Source: Romboutsia ilealis (GTDB lineage: Bacteria; Bacillota; Clostridia; Peptostreptococcales; Peptostreptococcaceae). Taken from it: DNA of 64,000 bases. The stretch spans positions 1,037,479 to 1,101,478 of the forward strand of contig NZ_LN555523.1 in assembly GCF_900015215.1 (NCBI RefSeq). Direction: 5' to 3'. This document shows positions 1 through 8,730 of this stretch, piece by piece; the stretch's first letter is position 1, and every line of letters starts with the position of its first letter. The notes below the pieces were generated by a model. It made no database searches. It was not told where the DNA came from and saw only the letters and a list, made by a program, of their open reading frames with translations. The translations under genes and the position numbers were made by a program.

Positions 1-1
1 A

Positions 2-991
2 TCTTATAATGTAAGATTTGATAATGGATTTGAAGTAGAAATACTTAATTTAGGTGGGATAATAACTAAAATAATAACACCAGATAAAAATGGAAATTTA
101 GAAAATGTTGTAGTAGGGTATAAAGATATAGAAAGTTATATACAAAATCCATCTTACTTTGGAGCGATAATAGGAAGAACTTCAGGTAGAATTTGTGAAG
201 GACAAATATCGATAGATGGAGTAGATTATGAATTAGCTAAAAATTATAATCCTCATCAAGGGCATGGAGGATACAAAGGATTTAATTCTAAAATTTGGGA
301 TTTAAAAGTGTTAGAAGAAGAAAATAACATAACTTTAAAATTATATGCTAAATCTTTAGATATGGAAGAAAATTATCCAGGGAATTTAGATTTATGTGTA
401 AGTTTTAAAATATATGAAGACTATAAAATAGAGCAAACTTATGAAGCTGTAAGTGATAAAAAAACATTAGTTAATATGACGAATCATAGCTATTTTAATT
501 TAAGTGGAGATATAAAAAGACCGATAATAGATGAATATTTAAAAGTAGACTGTGATTATATATTAGAACTTGATAAGACTTGTGTACCAACAGGTAAAAA
601 AATAAGTGTAGAAAACACTCCATTTGATTTTAAAAAAGAAATGAAAATAGGAGATAGAATAAATAATAATCATAAACAAATTCAAATTGGATGTGGTTAT
701 GACCATATATTTGTATTAAACAATAGTCAAAATCAAATAAAATTAAATGATAGAATATCAGGAAGAAATATGATAATTGATACAGATCAAAATTGTGTGG
801 TTATATACAGTATGAATTTCCCTGATGAGGTAGAACTTTATAATGGTAAAAAGACTCAAAAAAGATATGGAATATGTTTTGAAACACAAGCTGCACCAAT
901 AGGAAGAGATATGTGCTTTATAGAAGATTCTTTATTAAATAAAGGGGAAAAGTATACTCAAAAAACTACTTATACGTTTTCTATAAATTAA
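2..991 (+). CDS. galM: Aldose 1-epimerase (galactose mutarotase), 5' end outside window
   Basis: Interconverts alpha and beta anomers of aldoses such as galactose in the cytoplasm. The reading frame is open from base 2, so the gene starts before the window; the GTG at 308 is internal. In the visible 329 residues one sees the substrate-binding NPHQGHGG segment near residue 83, the NHSYFNLSG motif with the catalytic histidine, GYDHIFVL, and FETQAAPIG with the catalytic glutamate, in the order usual for the family. Family length is about 340-350 residues, so only roughly 10-20 are missing. The assignment is secure; the physiological sugar is not visible. Confidence 0.93.
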   Translation, partial: SYNVRFDNGFEVEILNLGGIITKIITPDKNGNLENVVVGYKDIESYIQNPSYFGAIIGRTSGRICEGQISIDGVDYELAKNYNPHQGHGGYKGFNSKIWDLKVLEEENNITLKLYAKSLDMEENYPGNLDLCVSFKIYEDYKIEQTYEAVSDKKTLVNMTNHSYFNLSGDIKRPIIDEYLKVDCDYILELDKTCVPTGKKISVENTPFDFKKEMKIGDRINNNHKQIQIGCGYDHIFVLNNSQNQIKLNDRISGRNMIIDTDQNCVVIYSMNFPDEVELYNGKKTQKRYGICFETQAAPIGRDMCFIEDSLLNKGEKYTQKTTYTFSIN

Positions 992-1164
992 ATTGATTGT
1001 AATAGTTTTATCATATGCTATATTATTTGCAGCAAAATATTATAGACATTTACTTACAGCTGTTGATATAGTAAGTATAATAATATGTAATGAATTAATT
1101 ATAATTTTATTATAGAGTATAAACAATATACAATAATAAATATCATTTAAATAAAGAGGTAAAT
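992..1164. other. Intergenic stretch with a 40-codon hydrophobic open frame
   Basis: A frame beginning at TTG 993 and ending at the TAG at 1113-1115 would encode about 40 mostly hydrophobic residues (it includes AKYYRHLLTAVDIVS). It has no convincing ribosome-binding site and may be decayed coding sequence or chance. The following gene has its own site (aaagaggtaaat) before ATG 1165. I see no clear terminator after galM. Confidence 0.2.
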
Positions 1165-1905
1165 ATGAAAAAAACATTACATGACTATAAAGATATAATA
1201 AAAAAACTACCTATAAAAAATAAATATACAAAAGAAGAATTATTAATAGATGACTTTCTTATCGAGAAATCAAATAATATAGAGATATATTATGCTCCAC
1301 ATAATGAATATTTTAATCCAAAGGCAAAAATATTTATTGTAGGTATAACTCCAGGTTTTCAACAAATGAGTACGGCTATAGCAACAGCTAGAAAAGAATT
1401 AGAATTTACAGATGATATTAATGAAATTCAATATAGATGCAAGGTAGCAGCTAGATTTAGTGGTAGTTTAAGGAAAAATATCATTAATATGCTAGACGAT
1501 ATAAAGTTAAATGAAGTACTACATTTAGAAAGTGTAAGTGAAATATTTGAGGAAAAAGATTATTTACTACATACAATATCTCTTATTCCATACCCTGTAT
1601 TTGTAAAGAAAGAAAACTATACAGGACATACTCCTAAGCTAAATAAAAGTGAAATTTTAATGAAATATGTATATGAACATTTTATATGTGAATTCAAAAA
1701 AATAGAGAATTATAAAGAAATATTATTAGTACCATTAGGTAAAGCTGTAGAAGATGTATTATTAAAATTGAAAGATGACGGAGTTATAGGTGAAAATCAA
1801 ATTTTAATTGGATTTCCTCATCCATCAGGGGCTAATGTTAATAGATTAAAGCAATTTGAAAAAAATAAAGAAAATATGAAAAGATTTATTAAAAATAAAT
1901 TTTAA
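1165..1905 (+). CDS. Uracil-DNA glycosylase-like superfamily protein
   Basis: The 246-residue cytoplasmic protein has two motifs in the positions expected of the UDG-like fold: IFIVGITPGFQQM near residue 58 (motif A type, GxxPG) and GFPHPSGANVNR near residue 220 (motif B type, HPS). The central part is rich in charged helices. No water-activating Asp or Asn characteristic of the well-known UDG families is obvious, so substrate and even glycosylase activity are uncertain; many such proteins are annotated only as hypothetical. It stands alone, with a good site 8 bases before ATG, and is followed directly by an insertion sequence. Confidence 0.5.
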   Translation: MKKTLHDYKDIIKKLPIKNKYTKEELLIDDFLIEKSNNIEIYYAPHNEYFNPKAKIFIVGITPGFQQMSTAIATARKELEFTDDINEIQYRCKVAARFSGSLRKNIINMLDDIKLNEVLHLESVSEIFEEKDYLLHTISLIPYPVFVKKENYTGHTPKLNKSEILMKYVYEHFICEFKKIENYKEILLVPLGKAVEDVLLKLKDDGVIGENQILIGFPHPSGANVNRLKQFEKNKENMKRFIKNKF

Positions 1906-1969
1906 TACAAAAGGGCTATAACTATATAAAATGTACCCTATGTAAAGGACAATTTAAAAAAAGGTATCT

Positions 1970-2880
1970 TTAAAAAGCAAGATGATTTCTGTATTGTACA
2001 GGAGTCATCTTGTTTAAATTCCATTGATATCTATCATTATTATAGTAATCCATATAATCATCTATTTCATTCCTTACTTGCTCTAAAGTGCTACAATTAT
2101 TAAGAATAACTTCATCTTTGAAATGGCCAAAGAATGATTCCTGCGGAGCATTATCCCAACAATTACCTCTCCTAGACATAGATTGTTTTAATCCAAGTTT
2201 TTTTACTATACTTTGAAATTTAGGGCTCGTATAGTGACGCCTTGATCCGAGTGTAAAATAGCTTCGCTGTGAAGTTTTAAAGTTTTATTTAATGTAAGTT
2301 TTTTTAGTGTATTTAAGACAATATTTAACCGTAGGTTATCTGAAACATAATGAGCTAATATTTCATTTGTAGATGAATCTTTTATTGTTGATAAATATGC
2401 TTTTTTCCCATTTTTGTATCTTAAGTATGTGATATCCGTTAACAATACTTTACCTGGTATACCTTGTTTAAATTCTCTATTTAGTAAATTAGGAACGATA
2501 GTATGTTCTTTAGTTGCTTTCATCATACGTCTATAAGGATTAGCTCTTCTAAACGGACAAATTATATCATATTTATTCATTATTCTTCTAATACGTTTTA
2601 AATTATATATTATATTAAATTTATCCTTTAAAACCATTTTTATTTGCCTTGCACCTTTTTTGCGGCCTTTGTAGTTAAATGCTTTCAACACATTTTCTTT
2701 AGCTAAGAGATCCTGTTTTTCCTTAAAGTTTCTTAATTTTTCATTTTCTACTAAAAAATATTTGTAGTATCCAGATCGAGATACATCGGCAACTTTACAT
2801 AAGTAACTTATCATATTTTTTAAATTATACTTTTTTATTGTAGCTTTAATAAGTTCATATTTTTCCCCAAGATAATACAT
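1970..2880 (-). pseudogene. IS3-family transposase OrfB (DDE integrase), frameshifted
   Basis: The integrase half of an IS150-type transposase. The first part (2880 down to 2206) includes the HTH_21 segment and LLTDITYLRYKNGKKAYL with the first catalytic Asp, and runs to LHSDQGV, where the frame breaks. The second part (to 1970) contains MSRRGNCWDNAPQESFFGH with the catalytic Glu. Relatives read HSDQGWHYTSPKFQ at the break; here one base appears lost near 2236-2239, so the Trp codon is missing and the downstream bases still spell HYTSPKFQ in another frame. This is therefore a recent inactivation or a sequencing error, not a programmed site: no slippery run lies at the break. The start ATG follows the orfA stop directly (TAAATG). 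Confidence 0.88.
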
Positions 2881-3300
2881 TTATTTCTTCCTTAACACTC
2901 TCCTTTCTATCATGTCTAACTTTTTTAGTAATTCATTTTCAGCTTGAAGTAATTTTATTTTAGCTTCTAGTTTTTTATACTTTTCTTCTAATGTCATATT
3001 CTTCTCAACAGGTCTACCATTATTATATTTACGAGTATCTGTAAGTTTTGCAGCTCCGCCGTTTTTAAAGGCTGTACGCCATCTATTTGCCGAAGATTTA
3101 ACTCTTTGCATACCTATAATATCAATATTAAATCCACATTCTTCAAATATTATCCTAGGTAATTTACCATTGCAGTTCTCATCTATGAATATTTTTTTAA
3201 ATTCATCTGTATAAGTAATCCCCTTCGAGCTAACTTTTTTAACATATTTATTTTTTCTTAATTCAATTATTTCTTCCTCTGTAAATAAATTTATACTCAT
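2881..3300 (-). CDS. IS3-family transposase OrfA (helix-turn-helix)
   Basis: This 139-residue protein recognises the IS ends. It has an N-terminal DNA-binding region and a C-terminal leucine-rich coiled coil (EEKYKKLEAKIKLLQAEN) typical of IS150-type OrfA dimerisation. The ATG has a GGAG site 8 bases upstream. An A6G run, the usual slippery site of IS3 elements, lies in the coiled-coil part near 2916-2922. However, OrfB here is in the same frame as OrfA, separated by a single TAA followed at once by ATG, so termination-reinitiation rather than frameshift fusion is what the sequence allows. Confidence 0.85.
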   Translation of the reverse strand: MSINLFTEEEIIELRKNKYVKKVSSKGITYTDEFKKIFIDENCNGKLPRIIFEECGFNIDIIGMQRVKSSANRWRTAFKNGGAAKLTDTRKYNNGRPVEKNMTLEEKYKKLEAKIKLLQAENELLKKLDMIERRVLRKK

Positions 3301-3349
3301 TAAAATTTCTCCATCTCTATTTATTATTTATTTAATTATATACAAAAAT

Positions 3350-3394
3350 ACCCTATAGGGTAGACCTTTTTATTAATTGTCTACTCTATAGGGT
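3350..3394. repeat. 16-base inverted repeat at the right IS end
   Basis: ACCCTATAGGGTAGAC at 3350-3365 and its near-perfect reverse complement (15 of 16) at 3379-3394 are separated by 13 bases. The outer arm is the IS terminal repeat itself, so the right terminus is doubled and can fold into a hairpin upstream of orfA. It could shield the transposase from outside transcription. Confidence 0.7.
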
Positions 3395-3437
3395 ACATTT
3401 TAAAATTTACTTTAATTATCCTTTATTTTAACTAACA

Positions 3438-3638
3438 CTATTTACTTAAAATTTTCTCTAATTTTTCGATATATAAAGAGACTTCACCACATTTAGGGCA
3501 AATTGCAACTTTAGGTTTTTCTATTTTCTCTGAAAATATAGTGCTATTTTTAGTAATTTTAATACCATATCCAGCGCCATCAATTTTAATATCAAAGCCA
3601 TTAATCATTTCAGAATTACATTGCTTACATATTCTCAT
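3438..3638 (-). CDS. Small zinc-ribbon protein
   Basis: 66 residues with two CxxC knuckles, CKQC at residues 4-7 and CPKCGEVSLYI near residue 47, which would bind one zinc. The middle (about 40 residues) is a small beta-rich insert. Such proteins are common and unassigned in Firmicutes; a nucleic-acid or protein-binding role is inference. ATG is preceded by AGGTGAT at optimal spacing. It lies between the IS element and a tiny membrane-protein frame on the same strand. Confidence 0.7.
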   Translation of the reverse strand: MRICKQCNSEMINGFDIKIDGAGYGIKITKNSTIFSEKIEKPKVAICPKCGEVSLYIEKLEKILSK

Positions 3639-3719
3639 TTTATATCACCTACCTTATGTAAAATAAATATTAAAACTTTAATATTGATTATTATAAATTA
3701 TAAAATAGATATATATTAT

Positions 3720-3824
3720 TTAAAGTATAGTTTCCCAATCGATTTTAGTTATAAGTAAAAAGAGAATAAGTGATAAAAATAATATTTCAGGAGAGATAAA
3801 TAGCTGACTTTGTTCACAATTCAT
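3720..3824 (-). CDS. Tiny hydrophobic protein, 34 residues
   Basis: A short frame with a strong ribosome-binding site (GAGGTGAT, 5 bases before ATG 3824). The peptide begins MNCEQSQLFISPEILF and contains one predicted membrane helix (residues 13-26) followed by a short charged tail KIDWETIL. The near-consensus site and the clean hydrophobic profile support a real membrane microprotein, but I recognise no family. It is divergent from the S55 peptidase gene at 3966. Confidence 0.45.
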   Translation of the reverse strand: MNCEQSQLFISPEILFLSLILFLLITKIDWETIL

Positions 3825-3965
3825 TAAAAATCACCTCAATAATTATTACATTATATTAGTAAAGGCTTATTTATATGCAGATTATATATTCAAATATTTG
3901 ACAAAGTAAAATATGAAATATTACATATCCTAAAACTAAATCTAGACATAAAAGGAGTTGACATA

Positions 3966-4886
3966 ATGAAATTATTTAAATCTTTAATTTTAACTTTAGT
4001 TGTAACATTGATACTAACTACATCATCAATATTTTGTCAGGATACAGTAAAGTTAGTTCCAAGTGGAGAAGTTGTTGGATTAAATATAGAATTAAAGCAT
4101 CCTTATGTGTATCAAATATTAAGTGAAGATGCAAAAGATTTAGAACATGGAGATATAATATTATCAGTAAAATATAAGCTTAAAAAAGTAAAATCAATAG
4201 ATAAAATAAATGAAATTATGAAATTAAAAAATCAAGATATAATAGTAGAATTCTCTAGAGAAGGCACAAATTATACACAAAAGATGACTACAGAACAACT
4301 TAGGATGTATGTATTAAAAGAAGTTATATCAGGGATAGGTACTATAACTGCAATAAATGAAAATGGAGAATTTGTTGGAATATCTCATAGTATAAAAATG
4401 GAAAACAGAGCAATAGAGTTTAATAAATGTGAAGTTTTTGAAACATCATATGTTCAAGAAATAAAATCTTATAAAGATCGAGTAGGAAGTTTAATAGCAA
4501 ATATAACTGATAAAAAAATAGGTAGCGTATATTCAATGGGGGAATATGGGGTCAAAGGCAAATCTGATAGTTTTAAATATTCTAAGAAAAAATCTTTAGA
4601 AATAGCACAACCCAAAATTGGTAAAGCATATATATATTGTAAAGCTCCAGTTACAAATGAACTAAAGCTACATGAAATAGAAATAATAAAAGTTGGTAAA
4701 GAGTCATCTCAAATAAAGATAGTTGATGAAAATCTAATAAAATATAGAGGTGGAGCTGTGGTAGGTATGAGTGGATCTCCAATAATACAAGATAATAAAA
4801 TAGTAGGTGGATTAAGAAGTATAGTCATAAAAAATCCTACAAGAGGTTATATTGCTAATATTCATAGTATGTTGTATGATAATTAA
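3966..4886 (+). CDS. SpoIVB-type S55 family serine peptidase
   Basis: Predicted exported serine peptidase: signal peptide or membrane anchor (residues 5-24), a PDZ-like stretch (about 30-110), then the S55 domain. The catalytic Ser lies in YRGGAVVGMSGSPI (about residues 258-271), the block that in SpoIVB carries the nucleophile, and the probable catalytic His is in FVGISHS near residue 138. SpoIVB cleaves SpoIVFA to start sigma-K processing in the forespore intermembrane space. This protein is shorter (306 residues versus about 425 in Bacillus subtilis), and a paralogue sits at 61436-62392, so it need not be the sporulation signal. ATG has an AGGAGTTG site. An intrinsic terminator follows at once. 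Confidence 0.85.
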   Translation: MKLFKSLILTLVVTLILTTSSIFCQDTVKLVPSGEVVGLNIELKHPYVYQILSEDAKDLEHGDIILSVKYKLKKVKSIDKINEIMKLKNQDIIVEFSREGTNYTQKMTTEQLRMYVLKEVISGIGTITAINENGEFVGISHSIKMENRAIEFNKCEVFETSYVQEIKSYKDRVGSLIANITDKKIGSVYSMGEYGVKGKSDSFKYSKKKSLEIAQPKIGKAYIYCKAPVTNELKLHEIEIIKVGKESSQIKIVDENLIKYRGGAVVGMSGSPIIQDNKIVGGLRSIVIKNPTRGYIANIHSMLYDN

Positions 4887-4887
4887 T

Positions 4888-4910
4888 AGAGAGTTAATAC
4901 TCTCTTTTTT
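4888..4910 (+). terminator. Intrinsic terminator of the S55 peptidase gene
   Basis: AGAGAGT/ACTCTCT stem with a 4-base loop followed by six T. A dispersed repeat starts at the next base. Confidence 0.85.
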
Positions 4911-4938
4911 ACGCTTAAGGATATTATAATACTTAAAA
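4911..4938 (+). repeat. Terminator-linked dispersed repeat, copy 1 (short form)
   Basis: Contains the 20-base core TTAAGGATATTATAATACTT, an imperfect palindrome, preceded by acgc and directly behind the terminator T-run. The same core is at 22151, 36807 and 56457, and with one or two changes at 8533 and 14394 (minus). Confidence 0.85.
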
Positions 4939-4998
4939 ATATAAGTAATATTAACATATACATTATAGATATGAAATTTAGACATTGGAGAGAGGGAT

Positions 4999-5703
4999 AT
5001 GAATTTAAAAAGAATAATTGTTATAATTATACTAGTGATATCAGTAATATTAGGAATATATCTATTTACATTAAGTAATGATTCTAAAAATGAAGATATA
5101 AGTTATAAACCTAATGATAAAATAGAGGCTACTGATAATAAAGAAACTGTTCCAGTAATAGACTTCCTTAAATCTATATCAGGATTAAAAGCTAAAAATA
5201 TAGAATTAATAGATTCTCCGGTAGGAATTAAGGGTGAATTTTTAGCTCCCAGAGAATCTATATTAAATGGAGTAGATTATTTCTTAAAACATACTGAAAA
5301 TGATAAAATGACCAACGTAAAAGTGGATATAGGAGATAGTTATATAGTTATAAGAGTGGATTATAAAATAACTAATAGTATAACTACACCAATAGAGATA
5401 AAAGTAATTCCTAGATTAAACAATAACAAAGATTTAGAACTTAAAATAAAAGAAGTTAAGTTTTTAGATTTAAAAATAGCAGATTGGATAGTTAATATAG
5501 GATTAAAGAGCTTTATAAAAGACTGGTTTCCAAATGATAAACAGATTAATATAAAGTTTAAAGAGGGTGTTGTAATAATATATAAAGATAATTTTAAAGG
5601 AATATATTTAGATACACTTAAGGTAGAATCAACAGGATTAAATATTAATATGACTATAGATTTAGATACTATAATTAAGAATATAAATTCTAAAAATAAA
5701 TAA
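4999..5703 (+). CDS. Membrane-anchored hypothetical protein, possibly YpmS-like
   Basis: 234 residues: a short cytoplasmic start, one membrane helix (about residues 5-26), a polar linker, then an extracytoplasmic beta-rich domain ending with LKVESTGLNINMTIDL. The layout (single N-terminal helix, beta-sandwich-like tail) recalls YpmS/DUF2140 lipid-binding-like proteins, but this is a loose impression and no diagnostic motif is visible. The gene has a GGAGAGAGG site before ATG, stands alone, and ends in an 18-base-pair terminator that includes the stop codon region. Confidence 0.45.
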   Translation: MNLKRIIVIIILVISVILGIYLFTLSNDSKNEDISYKPNDKIEATDNKETVPVIDFLKSISGLKAKNIELIDSPVGIKGEFLAPRESILNGVDYFLKHTENDKMTNVKVDIGDSYIVIRVDYKITNSITTPIEIKVIPRLNNNKDLELKIKEVKFLDLKIADWIVNIGLKSFIKDWFPNDKQINIKFKEGVVIIYKDNFKGIYLDTLKVESTGLNINMTIDLDTIIKNINSKNK

Positions 5704-5747
5704 TAAAGAGGTATGAATAGAAAATATTCATACCTCTTTATTATTTA
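5702..5747 (+). terminator. Strong 18-bp-stem terminator
   Basis: AATAAAGAGGTATGAATA at 5702-5719 pairs perfectly with 5725-5742 around a 5-base loop; T-rich tail. Confidence 0.85.
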
Positions 5748-5857
5748 TAATAGTGTATTTTACGTATGTGATTTTTAAATATTCTTACATTTTAGCTAAT
5801 AACTTATTAAGAATAAGAAATACTATATATATTAGATAAGAAATACAGGAGGGTAAA

Positions 5858-8494
5858 ATGTATTATAAACAAAAATATATAGAATCTATAAAGTCCTTAA
5901 AATCAAATATAAATGGATTAAGTAGTGATGAAGCTAAAAATAGATTATCTGAATATGGATATAATGAACTTAAAGAAGGATATAAAGTTCCAGCTTGGAA
6001 GTTATTTTTAGAAAGCTTCAAAGATCCATTAGTTATAATACTCTTAATAGCAGCTATTGTACAAATATTTTTAGGTGAGGTTGTTGAATCTATAATAATA
6101 TTTATAGTTATAATACTAAATTCAATATTAGGAGTAACTCAAACTAAAAAAGCAGAGGGTTCATTAGAAAGCTTAAAAAAATTATCTGCACCAAAAGCAA
6201 AAGTAATAAGAGATAATCAAAAACAAACTATAGAAGGACGAGAATTAGTTCCTGGAGATATAGTAATCCTTGAAGCCGGAGATTATATTCCAGCAGACGG
6301 AAGAATTATAGAAGCACAAACTTTAAAAATAGTAGAGGGAATGCTTACAGGTGAGTCAGAACCTGTATTAAAACATAGTGAAAAAATAGATGAAGACGTT
6401 GGTATAGGCGACCAAAAGAATATGGTATTTAGTGGTTCTTTGGTTGTGTATGGAAGAGGAACATTTGTAGTAACATCTACTGGAATGAATACTGAAATGG
6501 GAAAGGTTGCAAATTTACTTGAAACTGCTGAAAACAAACAAACTCCATTACAACAAAAACTTGATGAGTTTAGTAAAAAACTTGGTGTATTAATAGTTGC
6601 TATAGCAGCACTTATATTTATAATTCAAGTTGTAAGAAGTTTTATGAGTGGATCTGATATACCAAAAGCAAGAATTATCGCAGATTCATTTATGTTTTCA
6701 ATTGCAGTAGCAGTAGCAGCTATTCCAGAAGCTTTGTCATCTATTGTAACAATAGTTTTATCTGTTGGAACTAATGATATGGCTAAAAAACAAGCAATAA
6801 TTAGACAATTACCAGCAGTTGAAACGTTAGGATCGACAAGTGTTATATGTACGGATAAAACAGGGACATTAACACAAAATAAAATGACGGTAGTAGATTT
6901 TTATATGTATGAAACACCTAAAGAAGATATGAATCCAAAAAATATTAACTATTCATATCAATCTAAAATACTAACTGTAGCATCTGCTATATGTAATGAT
7001 TCAAATATAAATAATGAAGGTAAAGAAATAGGGGATCCAACAGAAGTTGCATTAATAAAATTCGCTAATACTAGAAATTTAGATTACAATACATTAAGAG
7101 ATAGATATAATAGATTAAATGAAATACCATTTGATAGCGATAGAAAACTTATGTCTACCGTAAATAATATTCATGGAAATGTATATATGTTCACTAAAGG
7201 AGCACCTGATGTAGTATTTAGTAGATGTAAATATGCAATGGTTGATGGAGATATTGTAGATATAAATGAAGATATACTAAATGCATATAAACGTATGAAT
7301 GAAGAATTTTCGAATAAAGCATTAAGAGTATTAGCTTTTGCTATAAAAGATGTAGAAGATGATAATTTTGTTCCATTATTAGAGGATGAAGATAATATGA
7401 CTTTAGTAGGTCTTATGGCAATGATAGACCCACCTAGAGAAGAAGTATATAAAGCAGTTAGAGAAGCTAAAAGTGCAGGGATAAAAACAGTTATGATAAC
7501 TGGAGACCATAAAACTACAGCAGCAGCTATAGCAAAAGATATTGGTATAATGGATGAATGTGATATTGCTTTGACTGGACAAGAATTAGATTCACTTACT
7601 GATGAAGAATTAGATGAAAAGTTAGAACATATACCAGTATATGCAAGAGTCTCACCTGAAAATAAAATACGTATAGTTAAAGCATGGCAGAAAAAAGGAA
7701 AAATAACAGCAATGACAGGTGATGGTGTAAATGATGCTCCTGCTTTAAAACAAGCAGATATAGGAATAGGTATGGGTAGTGGTACAGATGTTGCTAAAGA
7801 TGCAGCTGCTATGATATTAGTTGATGATAATTTTGCTACTATAGTAAACGCAGTTGAAGTAGGAAGAACTGTTTATAAAAATATTAAAAAGTCTATAACT
7901 TACTTATTTGCAGGAAACTTTGCAGGTATAATTGCTATATTATTTGCAGTATTTGCTAATTGGGAAAACCCATTTACAACATTACAATTATTATTTATAA
8001 ACTTAGTAACAGATTCTCTTCCTGCTATATCTTTAGGATTTGAAAAGCCTGAAAAAAATATTATGACAAAATCACCAAGAGACCAAGATGAAAGTATATT
8101 AGCTGGAGGAACCATACAAGCAGTTTTATTTAGAGGTACAATAATAGGTATTGTAGTAATAATAGCTCAATTTATAGGAAGGCAAATATCTACGTATGTT
8201 GGAACTGCAATGGCATTTTCTACTATAACACTATGTAGAATATTACAAACATTACCAGCAAGATCAAATGAATATACATTAAAGGAAATAGGCGTATTTT
8301 CAAATATGTATGTAATATATGCAACAATAGCTTGTTTACTTATATACGGCCTTACATTACTTCCATTTATGAGACCTATATTTGATATACCATTAGAATT
8401 TGGAATTTATCAATTAGGAATATGTGTATTACTAGCTATAATATCTACATTAATAATGGAGATTATTAAATTTAGAAAATCAAATGAAAGATAA
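5858..8494 (+). CDS. P2-type cation-transporting ATPase (Ca2+ type)
   Basis: Uses ATP to export a cation, most likely Ca2+, across the plasma membrane. All P-type landmarks are present: N-terminal cation-ATPase domain, TGES in the actuator domain near residue 164, the phosphorylated Asp in DKTGTLT near 331, the hinge TGDGVNDAP near 620, about ten membrane helices and the six-helix C-terminal block. The fourth helix reads AAIPEALSSIVT rather than the PEGLP of SERCA, a variant common in Firmicutes homologues that leaves the ion specificity less certain. 878 residues is normal. ATG has an AGGAGGG site. Monocistronic, with terminator. Confidence 0.93.
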   Translation: MYYKQKYIESIKSLKSNINGLSSDEAKNRLSEYGYNELKEGYKVPAWKLFLESFKDPLVIILLIAAIVQIFLGEVVESIIIFIVIILNSILGVTQTKKAEGSLESLKKLSAPKAKVIRDNQKQTIEGRELVPGDIVILEAGDYIPADGRIIEAQTLKIVEGMLTGESEPVLKHSEKIDEDVGIGDQKNMVFSGSLVVYGRGTFVVTSTGMNTEMGKVANLLETAENKQTPLQQKLDEFSKKLGVLIVAIAALIFIIQVVRSFMSGSDIPKARIIADSFMFSIAVAVAAIPEALSSIVTIVLSVGTNDMAKKQAIIRQLPAVETLGSTSVICTDKTGTLTQNKMTVVDFYMYETPKEDMNPKNINYSYQSKILTVASAICNDSNINNEGKEIGDPTEVALIKFANTRNLDYNTLRDRYNRLNEIPFDSDRKLMSTVNNIHGNVYMFTKGAPDVVFSRCKYAMVDGDIVDINEDILNAYKRMNEEFSNKALRVLAFAIKDVEDDNFVPLLEDEDNMTLVGLMAMIDPPREEVYKAVREAKSAGIKTVMITGDHKTTAAAIAKDIGIMDECDIALTGQELDSLTDEELDEKLEHIPVYARVSPENKIRIVKAWQKKGKITAMTGDGVNDAPALKQADIGIGMGSGTDVAKDAAAMILVDDNFATIVNAVEVGRTVYKNIKKSITYLFAGNFAGIIAILFAVFANWENPFTTLQLLFINLVTDSLPAISLGFEKPEKNIMTKSPRDQDESILAGGTIQAVLFRGTIIGIVVIIAQFIGRQISTYVGTAMAFSTITLCRILQTLPARSNEYTLKEIGVFSNMYVIYATIACLLIYGLTLLPFMRPIFDIPLEFGIYQLGICVLLAIISTLIMEIIKFRKSNER

Positions 8495-8496
8495 AT

Positions 8497-8532
8497 AATA
8501 ATAGGTATACTTTTTATAGTATACTTATTTTT
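8497..8532 (+). terminator. Terminator of the P-ATPase gene
   Basis: GTATACT and AGTATAC arms with T/A-rich extension and a T-run ending where repeat copy 2 begins. Confidence 0.75.
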
Positions 8533-8562
8533 ACGCTTAAGTATATTATAATACTTAAAACG
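8533..8562 (+). repeat. Terminator-linked dispersed repeat, copy 2 (short form)
   Basis: Core TTAAGTATATTATAATACTT differs at one base from copies 1, 3, 4 and 5, a change that improves the palindrome. It sits behind the ATPase terminator in the same orientation as that gene. Confidence 0.8.
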
Positions 8563-8730
8563 TATTATCTATAAATAAAATAGTAAAATATTCGTTATTG
8601 TATTTAATATATAACTTAAATATTGTATAATATATTAAATTAATGAAATAAATTGGGATTTTTTATTGTAAAATATATAATTATGAAGTTAAAGCTATAT
8701 ATTAATATCTAAAGGGAGAGAATTAGGAAG

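Larger units (their letters stand above)
1932..3397 (-). mobile_element. IS3-family (IS150-like) insertion sequence, damaged
   Basis: About 1.47 kb. The ends are imperfect inverted repeats: TGTACCCTAT at 1932-1941 matches the reverse complement of the right end, ATAGGGTACA at 3388-3397, and a GACAATT block follows on both sides. It carries orfA and orfB on the minus strand. orfB is frameshifted, so this copy should be unable to transpose alone. No clean target-site duplication is visible; the A/T-rich flanks make 3-4 base duplications hard to judge. Confidence 0.85.

Noticed and set aside
2881..2960. Programmed -1 frameshift joining OrfA and OrfB at the A6G run
   Set aside because: OrfB is in the same frame as OrfA behind a TAA, so a -1 shift would not reach it in this copy.
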